DNA from: a bacterium
GTDB taxonomy: Bacteria > Verrucomicrobiota > Verrucomicrobiia > Limisphaerales > UBA11358
Length of the DNA: 36,480 bases
Reading direction: 5' to 3'
NCBI GenBank assembly: GCA_021817945.1
Contig: JAKAFL010000035.1
Location: 1 to 36,480, forward strand
Shown: piece by piece, positions 31,275 to 36,480 of the stretch
Position numbering within the stretch: position 1 is the stretch's first letter
Layout: each line of letters opens with the position of its first letter
The notes under the pieces: generated by a model
Databases searched by the model: none
What the model saw: only the letters and a program-made list of their open reading frames with translations
What the model was told of the DNA's origin: nothing
Made by a program: the position numbers and the translations under genes

Positions 31275-32435
31275 TTACATGTTTTCCAACATGCCCCTCA
31301 AAAACATCACGAGCATGCCAAACGTGCCTATGGCCACAAGGCCGACCACCAAGCCATTCAAGAGAACCAACCCGCTGACAAAAGCGTGGACGGCGGTTTC
31401 CTCCTGTTGAAGCGCCTTTGCATCCAACGCCTCGTGCCAGCCATTCAGGGCAATCATAAAGCCGCGGTGAGCGTGGCCTGCGTTGGAAAGCCGCCAGTGA
31501 AATTCACCGGTATTGTCAAATACCCGGATGGCTTCCTCCAATTTTACTCCGCCTTCCAATTGAGCCGCCACCCTTTGTGAACGGCGACGGCATATTTCAT
31601 TGGCGGTGGCGTGGCCTGCCAGAATCACGGCTTCAACCTCCGGCGCCCCGCCATCCAGCAACACGGCCAGCATGGCCGAGTAGGTGCGAAGCAGTTTTTT
31701 CCGCTTCCACGGAACCTTCCACGTGATCCAATCCACCAGCGGGACCTTGCGGAATTGGAAAACCCGCACCAACTGTGGTCCGCCTATAAAAAAGGCGGCC
31801 ATCGCGGCCAGAAACAGGAACAGCATCAATTCAATGCCCCCCAGTATAAAATACCGGTTAAGACTAAAAATGAATTGAGAGAAGGGCCAGTTTCGGAATC
31901 CATACCCCGCCTGTATTTCGCTTAATTTTGGGATGACATAAATGGAGGTGACTGTCACGATCCAGATGCAAACAGGAGCAAAAACAATCATGATTGAAAA
32001 CAAGTAGGCCAGGTTCGTGCGTTTTGTGTCTGTGCCGGCCCGAAGGTATTCACGGGCGGCTGGAAGGACTTTTTTCAGGTCGCCAAGTTTTACTCCGGTT
32101 TGCAGAATGGCGTTCACCTGGGGAGGCAGGAAACCAGGAACCTTCTTGAGTGCATTCTGAAATGATTCCCCCATTTCAATGTGGGCGGCAAAAAGGTAAA
32201 ACGACGCGCCCATCGCGGCGTCATGGGTTTCTGCCGCAGAAAGAAAGGCTTGTTCAAGGGGATTGCCCCTGTCCACCGACAACTCCAACAGATCCAGGAA
32301 AATCCCGGGCCGGTCCCGCCGGCGATAGGGCAGCGAAAGGATAAAATAGGCCGCAGTGAAAATCACCGATCCCATCACAAGAAGCAAGACGGCCAGGCAC
32401 AAGTTGAACAAAGTTGCAATTAAAATTTCAATCAT
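31275..32435 (-). CDS. Divergent second GspF/PilC-like inner-membrane protein
   Basis: 386 residues. Two T2SSF-type units are visible: LLELSVDRGNPLEQAFLSAA ... GESFQNALKKVPGFLPPQ ... LQTGVKLGDLKKVL, then LRTYSAMLAVLLDGGAPEVEAV ... GVKLEEAIRVFDNTGEF. Membrane segments lie near 8-35, 145-175, 195-230 and at the C-terminus. It is much less typical than the GspF upstream. Two GspF proteins may form a heteromeric platform. Confidence 0.8.
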   Translation of the reverse strand: MIEILIATLFNLCLAVLLLVMGSVIFTAAYFILSLPYRRRDRPGIFLDLLELSVDRGNPLEQAFLSAAETHDAAMGASFYLFAAHIEMGESFQNALKKVPGFLPPQVNAILQTGVKLGDLKKVLPAAREYLRAGTDTKRTNLAYLFSIMIVFAPVCIWIVTVTSIYVIPKLSEIQAGYGFRNWPFSQFIFSLNRYFILGGIELMLFLFLAAMAAFFIGGPQLVRVFQFRKVPLVDWITWKVPWKRKKLLRTYSAMLAVLLDGGAPEVEAVILAGHATANEICRRRSQRVAAQLEGGVKLEEAIRVFDNTGEFHWRLSNAGHAHRGFMIALNGWHEALDAKALQQEETAVHAFVSGLVLLNGLVVGLVAIGTFGMLVMFLRGMLENM

Positions 32436-32471
32436 GGCTGATGCGGTTTAGAAATGTTCCCGAAGGCGGGA

Positions 32472-33482
32472 TCAAGACAGGTTCGAAATCATCGTGAGCA
32501 AGGGCAAATACATGGATACTAAAAGAAAGGCCTGTGAGATGATCACAGCCCCCAGAAACACCGCGATGATTGGCATCACGGCATACAAGGCGACATCGCT
32601 GCGAACAATGGCCCGGGATTGGTAAATATCAGCAGCCTGTCTGAAGCCTTCTGCCAGGTTTTCCCCGGCTCCCGAAACAATCCAGGTGAACATGGGTGGA
32701 ATCATTTTGTTTCCCGCGGCCAAATCAGAAAATTTGGTGGCTCCTCCAGCCAGTCTGGACTCCCATTGCCGCAAGTCTGAGGCGGCGGCGGAGTTTGTCT
32801 CCAATTGTTCTGTCAGCCTGATGGCGTCCGGCAGGGTGACTCCATTCTTGAGCAGCAGTTCCAGCGACGCCGCGATTCGTGAAAGCCGGGCCTCCCTGAA
32901 GGCGGGAAGACGCAAGACCACTTTTGCGTGAATGGATGGCACAAAAAAAATGAGAAACATCAACAATATGATAATTCCCATGGCTGTTGGAAAGACCCAG
33001 GAGGCTTGAAGGGCGCGAAGGGCAATAACCGTGGTTGTTGGCAACCTTAATCCAATTCCGGCAAACACATCCTTGAATGCCGGGCCAATGACGTGGCTAA
33101 AAATGAAGGCCATCAGGGATGAAACCAAAAAAGCAACCACCATCACAATCATGGGATAAGTCATCATGCCCCTGAGTCTTGTCAGGATTTTATTTTGGCG
33201 CTGGAAATAATCCGCCACCAAGGTCAGGGATTCCGCAAGATCGCCGCTTTTTACCCCAACCAGGAGCATGCGTTTGTAAAGTTCTGGCAACTGGCGGCTT
33301 TTCAGGGCATCAGCGATTGGCGCGCCTTTCCCCAGGTCCGATCCAAGCGCCTCCAATTCATTGCGCAGGGCACCGTGCCGCATTTCCCTGCACAGCCTTT
33401 GCAGCGCGCCTTCCAAAGGAATCCCGTCGCGCAACATGGCGGCTAATTGCTGGTTGAAAAAACTGAACTCGTCGTCTTTCAT
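32472..33482 (-). CDS. GspF/PilC-type platform protein
   Basis: Inner-membrane platform of type II secretion or type IV pilus-like machines. 336 residues with two T2SSF domains: FFNQQLAAMLRDGIPLEGAL ... YKRMLLVGVKSGDLAESL, and RIAASLELLLKNGVTLPDAI ... MFTWIVSGAGENLAEGF. Three membrane segments. Start ATG overlaps the GspE stop (ATGA); 36 nt precede the second GspF gene. Confidence 0.9.
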   Translation of the reverse strand: MKDDEFSFFNQQLAAMLRDGIPLEGALQRLCREMRHGALRNELEALGSDLGKGAPIADALKSRQLPELYKRMLLVGVKSGDLAESLTLVADYFQRQNKILTRLRGMMTYPMIVMVVAFLVSSLMAFIFSHVIGPAFKDVFAGIGLRLPTTTVIALRALQASWVFPTAMGIIILLMFLIFFVPSIHAKVVLRLPAFREARLSRIAASLELLLKNGVTLPDAIRLTEQLETNSAAASDLRQWESRLAGGATKFSDLAAGNKMIPPMFTWIVSGAGENLAEGFRQAADIYQSRAIVRSDVALYAVMPIIAVFLGAVIISQAFLLVSMYLPLLTMISNLS

Positions 33483-34591
33483 AAGCCAAAAATCCGTTTG
33501 AATTCTTTTTCGTCAGTCACTCCCTGTTGAACCAGCGAGCGAGCCAAATCAATCAGTGGATATGGGGCTGTGATGCAGCCTGCGTCTCCGCAGCGGATTC
33601 GGCTTCGCGCGGATTCATCCACTCGAAACCACTCCACCAGTGGAAGACGTCCGCCATATCCCGTTTGCAGGCAGGATTCGCATCCGCCCCCATCACACCG
33701 GGGACAAACCTTGCGGATGAGACGCTGGTTCAAAACCAATTCCACCGAGCTGGCGATTGCCGAGTGGTCGGCGCTCATGGTAAAAAGCCGTTCAATCACC
33801 CCGCGACAGGACCCGGCATGCAGCGTGGAAATCACCAGGTGCCCTGTCAATCCCGCCCGAATGGCGAGCTGTGCGGTGGCATCGTCCCGGATTTCGCCCA
33901 GGATCAACACCTGGGGATCCTGCCGCAGGAGGTGCCGCGCCGCGCGGGCAAAATCCAGGCCAATGGCTTCGTTCACCTCGGTTTGCATGGTGCCGGGCAC
34001 GATTTGCTCCACGGGATCTTCAATGGTGATGATGTGCCGCCCTCCCAAGTCCGCCAGGCGGCGCAGGCAGGAATAAATGGTGGTGGTTTTCCCGCTGCCA
34101 GCCGGTCCGGTAAGCAGCAACAGGCCCGTGGTTTGACGCAGGAAATGCTCCAGTTGCGCATGGGCCTCGCCGGGCAGGGCCAGTTCCTCCAGCGATTTTG
34201 CTGTTTCAGGGTTGAAAAGGCGCAGCACAATTTTTTCACCCGTCACCGTCGGGTAAGTGGCCACGCGGATGTCGTTTTTGCTTTTTAATTCATCATGCGA
34301 AATGCGCCCCTCCTGGGGCATCGTCTCCTGATAGGTCTTCAGCCGGGCAAGGAATTTGATCCTGCCGAACACACGCTCGGCAATTTCCTCAGGCAGGGTC
34401 CGTGCAGGTGAGAGGACGCCATCAAGCCGAAAGGCGACATCCGCCAATTTTCCGCGCATTTGCAAATGGATGTCGCTCGCGCCTGCCTGTTCCGCCTGCC
34501 GGACCAGTTGTTCCAGAACCACAGGAGCCGACACTTCGGTGTCAGATCCATTGGATTGTCTGGCGTGGGATGGTTTGGTTTTAGCGAACAT
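33479..34591 (-). CDS. GspE/PilB-type secretion ATPase, short form
   Basis: Cytosolic hexameric motor ATPase. 370 residues, without the N-terminal MshEN/GspE-N domain usual in 500-570-residue members. Visible: ASDIHLQMRG, the Walker A GPAGSGKTTT, the Asp box with HIITIEDPVEQ, Walker B LILGEIRDD, the His box HLVISTLHAG, and a four-Cys zinc element CPRCDGGGCESC. It begins 15 nt after the anti-sigma candidate gene. Confidence 0.93.
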   Translation of the reverse strand: MFAKTKPSHARQSNGSDTEVSAPVVLEQLVRQAEQAGASDIHLQMRGKLADVAFRLDGVLSPARTLPEEIAERVFGRIKFLARLKTYQETMPQEGRISHDELKSKNDIRVATYPTVTGEKIVLRLFNPETAKSLEELALPGEAHAQLEHFLRQTTGLLLLTGPAGSGKTTTIYSCLRRLADLGGRHIITIEDPVEQIVPGTMQTEVNEAIGLDFARAARHLLRQDPQVLILGEIRDDATAQLAIRAGLTGHLVISTLHAGSCRGVIERLFTMSADHSAIASSVELVLNQRLIRKVCPRCDGGGCESCLQTGYGGRLPLVEWFRVDESARSRIRCGDAGCITAPYPLIDLARSLVQQGVTDEKEFKRIFGL

Positions 34592-34606
34592 GGTCTTGGG
34601 TTGGAA

Positions 34607-34957
34607 TCAGTTTTTATTCGCGACCAAATAATGCAATCCGTGATCACTCGCCATGAGTGCATGGAGATGCCGGGGAAAGACTTGGATTTGGTAACTCAAA
34701 TTGATTTCATTTTGCGCCACGGCCACGGACAACTGGTGAAGCGGTTGGTTCAAGGCCAGGCAGGTTGTTGCGAGGCACGCCGAACCCAATGTAAACCGCC
34801 AAAAAAGCGATGAAAAAGAGGGTCTTGCGGCAGGCGCCGGTGCGGGCTGGCTCTGGAGCTGCGCGCGCACCTGCGCCGGAAAATCATTCCAATACCTTCG
34901 CGAACGCTCCGGCACGGGAAGGTTTTTCAACATGGATTCCAGTTCAAAATCATTCAT
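34607..34957 (-). CDS. Small membrane protein, candidate anti-sigma factor
   Basis: 116 residues: a cytosolic N-terminal part with PERSRRYWNDFPAQVRAQLQ, one membrane segment (about 53-70, FTLGSACLATTCLALNQ), and a short outer part. Its ATG overlaps the sigma gene by 8 bp. Membrane topology and partner gene fit an anti-sigma factor, but no known anti-sigma domain (such as the HxxxCxxC zinc motif) is visible. Confidence 0.65.
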   Translation of the reverse strand: MNDFELESMLKNLPVPERSRRYWNDFPAQVRAQLQSQPAPAPAARPSFSSLFWRFTLGSACLATTCLALNQPLHQLSVAVAQNEINLSYQIQVFPRHLHALMASDHGLHYLVANKN

Positions 34958-35630
34958 GCGGGACCTCCATTTGTGACAACCAGCGCTTTAATTTTCTTTT
35001 GGCGGCAAACACACGCCAGGAGACAGTCGTTTCCGGGCACCCCAGGATGGCGGCAGCCTCGGCATGGTTGAAGCCGTCGCAGATGGTCAACGTGATGGCG
35101 GCGCGCTGTTTGACGGATAATTTTAGAAGCGCTTTCTGAATCTTCGGGATGTCAGGGCCGGGCGGCGGGGCGGAGTCACTCTGGCCGTGGATTGCGGATA
35201 ATTCCTCGGCACAACCTGATTGCAACCGCGCCCGCCGAGTCTCGCTTTGCAGCCAGTTTAGACAGGTGTTGACGGCGATTCGATACAGCCATGTGGAAAA
35301 TTTTGACTTGTTGCGGAAGGATCCAATTTGCTCGTAGGCCCGGAGGAATGTTTCCTGGGCGAGGTCCTCGGCATCGGCCATGGAACCGGTCATCCGGAAA
35401 GTCAGCGCGTGGATCATTCGCTGGTGGTTGCGTATGAGAACTTCAAAAGCCTCCTGGTTGCCCTGCTGGCTTTGCAACACCATTTCAATGTCCGGGTCGG
35501 CCATGCGGGAATTGTTTGAGAGCTTCGACAATTCCGGCTGCAAAATCCTTTGAACGGGTTTCCGGCCCGCCATGGATTGGATGGCGACAACACTTTCCTG
35601 CTCAATGTCTGCAAGTGCAAAAGTGTTCAT
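34950..35630 (-). CDS. ECF-type RNA polymerase sigma factor
   Basis: Sigma-70 family, ECF class. Region 2: QGNQEAFEVLIRNHQRMIHA, MADAEDLAQETFLRAYEQI and FSTWLYRIAVNTCLNWLQ. Region 4: LSVKQRAAITLTICDGFNHA and AAAILGCPETTVSWRVFAAK. Start is uncertain: ATG at 35504 gives a typical 184-residue ECF factor, ATG at 35630 gives 226, and the frame opens with TTG at 35717. The gene heads the pseudopilin operon and overlaps the membrane protein gene, so it probably drives this unit or its own regulon. Confidence 0.9.
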   Translation of the reverse strand: MNTFALADIEQESVVAIQSMAGRKPVQRILQPELSKLSNNSRMADPDIEMVLQSQQGNQEAFEVLIRNHQRMIHALTFRMTGSMADAEDLAQETFLRAYEQIGSFRNKSKFSTWLYRIAVNTCLNWLQSETRRARLQSGCAEELSAIHGQSDSAPPPGPDIPKIQKALLKLSVKQRAAITLTICDGFNHAEAAAILGCPETTVSWRVFAAKRKLKRWLSQMEVPHE

Positions 35631-35911
35631 GTTGGGGCTTTGCCGGATACGGTTCCCCCGGGCTGCGGCGCACTGTTCCAATGCCGTCGCACGAGGAGCT
35701 TTTGTTAGGTTTGACAAATCCTGTGGGCAAATCCTTTGGTTTATTTTGTCATTTTACCCGCACAACAAGTCTTTGTTCGAACCATTCTGGTTTCCAATTG
35801 CCATTCCTCTTGAGATGGCCTTCTGGAAATGGCCGATGGCTCTAGCCGGGTTGGTGTGACAGGGTTACCCTAGCATTCCCTCGATTTAATTGCAACGGTC
35901 CGTCATTGAGT
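35631..35911. other. Upstream region of the sigma-pseudopilin operon
   Basis: No gene. A TGACAAA/TTTGTCA inverted pair (35712-35718, 35745-35751) brackets two direct CAAATCCT copies spaced 13 bases apart. These could be regulatory, but no clear -35/-10 pair was found. Confidence 0.35.
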
Positions 35912-36480
35912 GGGCGCGTCTCAGTTTTTGGGAGAGTCCCCCTCAGCCTCCGCGTTTGAATTTTTATAAACCTCCACAAACCAATTGCTCCACTCTTCCT
36001 CCCCATCAATCTCCATGGGTGGCGGGGGCCGGGGAGGGGTGACGCTGAGCTTTCGGGAAATGAGAAGGTTTATTTATCGCGCTGGCTGTTTGCGATTTCC
36101 CCTCTCCTTAATCCTCTCCCCGCGCTCCGCTGGCGGGGCGAGGAAACCAGAGGCGCAGGGCTGTTGCGTGCGCTTGAAATGGCGATGGCCTTCGACTTTC
36201 GAAATAGTTTAAAACCCTATTGAACCCACCGCTTTTTTCTCCCACTCCATCAATCCCATTGATGGGGAGGGCCGGGGAGGGGTGGCACCGAGCTTTCGGA
36301 AAATGAGATGGTATGTTTATCGCATTGGCTGTTTGCGATTTCCCCTCTCCTTAATCCTCTCCCTGCGCTCCGCTGGCGGGGCGAGGAAACCAGAGGCGCA
36401 GGGCTGATGTGTGCGCTTGAAATGGCGGTGGCCTTCGACCTTCGAAATGGTTTAAAACCCTATTGAACCCACCGCCTCTT
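35912..36480. repeat. Repeat family D, copy 3 (left end and two B units; runs off the window)
   Basis: GGGCGCGTCTCAGTTTTTGG is the family D left end. Two tandem B units follow (about 35975-36218 and 36219 onward, period near 246), each with CTCCCCATCAATCTCC-type and CCCCTCTCCTTAATCCTCTC segments and hairpin arms CTCCGCTGGCGGGGCGAGG. The right end lies beyond the window. Confidence 0.7.

Overview
This window looks like chromosome from a Verrucomicrobiota bacterium, probably a Pedosphaera/Limisphaera-type lineage. That placement is an inference. It rests on the protein set (a LeuA of the long KYRPF type, a DUF1573-cytochrome fusion, a pseudopilin operon with two GspF proteins, a secreted arylsulfotransferase-like protein ending in FYRVV), on many intergenic repeat families, and on start codons that mostly lack Shine-Dalgarno sequences. 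No rRNA, tRNA or CRISPR array was seen.

Layout. 1-6.65 kb: a minus-strand run lepB-bioB-M14 peptidase-xseA-xseB-dxs, tightly packed with ATGA-type overlaps, ending at a bidirectional terminator. 6.7-9.9 kb: a plus-strand two-gene cassette (AlbA_2/Bergerat ATPase and orphan ParA-like ATPase) lying between two 94-bp direct repeats. One repeat is the intact 3' end of the next gene (DUF1573-dihaem cytochrome) and the other is a displaced copy of that 3' end, as left by an integrated element. 9.8-12.8 kb: the cytochrome gene and leuA; leuA is preceded by a 20-residue Leu-codon leader peptide and terminator (attenuation), next to a perfect 9-9-9 palindrome and a divergent candidate small RNA. 12.8-16.6 kb: an MFS (Fsr-like) exporter and a convergent ligA with insertions. 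16.6-19.6 kb: mlaE-mlaF-mlaD lipid transport genes; the MlaF-like ATPase has lost most catalytic motifs. 19.8-22.4 kb: a 55-residue membrane protein, prfC and a yajQ-family gene. 22.4-23.1 kb: a composite of nested repeats. 23.1-27.4 kb: a beta-CASP metallohydrolase, a HAD phosphatase and the arylsulfotransferase-like protein. 27.4-29.2 kb: repeats around an fmdB-type gene. 29.3-35.6 kb: gmhA, then convergently an ECF sigma factor, a small membrane protein (possible anti-sigma), GspE, two GspF, three pseudopilin-like proteins and a small membrane protein in one overlapping operon. The window ends in more tandem repeats.

Three repeat families share a MITE-like form with terminal inverted repeats. 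Family A (TTTAAACCCGAA ends) supplies the TAA stop codon of two genes. Family C is nested inside A. Family D (GGCGCATCTCAG ends) carries one or two tandem ~245-bp units, and one copy of D sits inside A with a 10-bp target duplication. Several genes (lepB, the leu leader, fmdB, gmhA, the 55-residue gene, prfC) have a -10-like box only 5-11 nt from the start codon, which suggests leaderless or nearly leaderless mRNAs.

The best candidates for something undescribed are the AlbA_2-ParA cassette in its duplicated-3'-end site, the leaderless leu attenuator with its operator and divergent RNA, and the sigma-factor-headed mini-pseudopilin operon.
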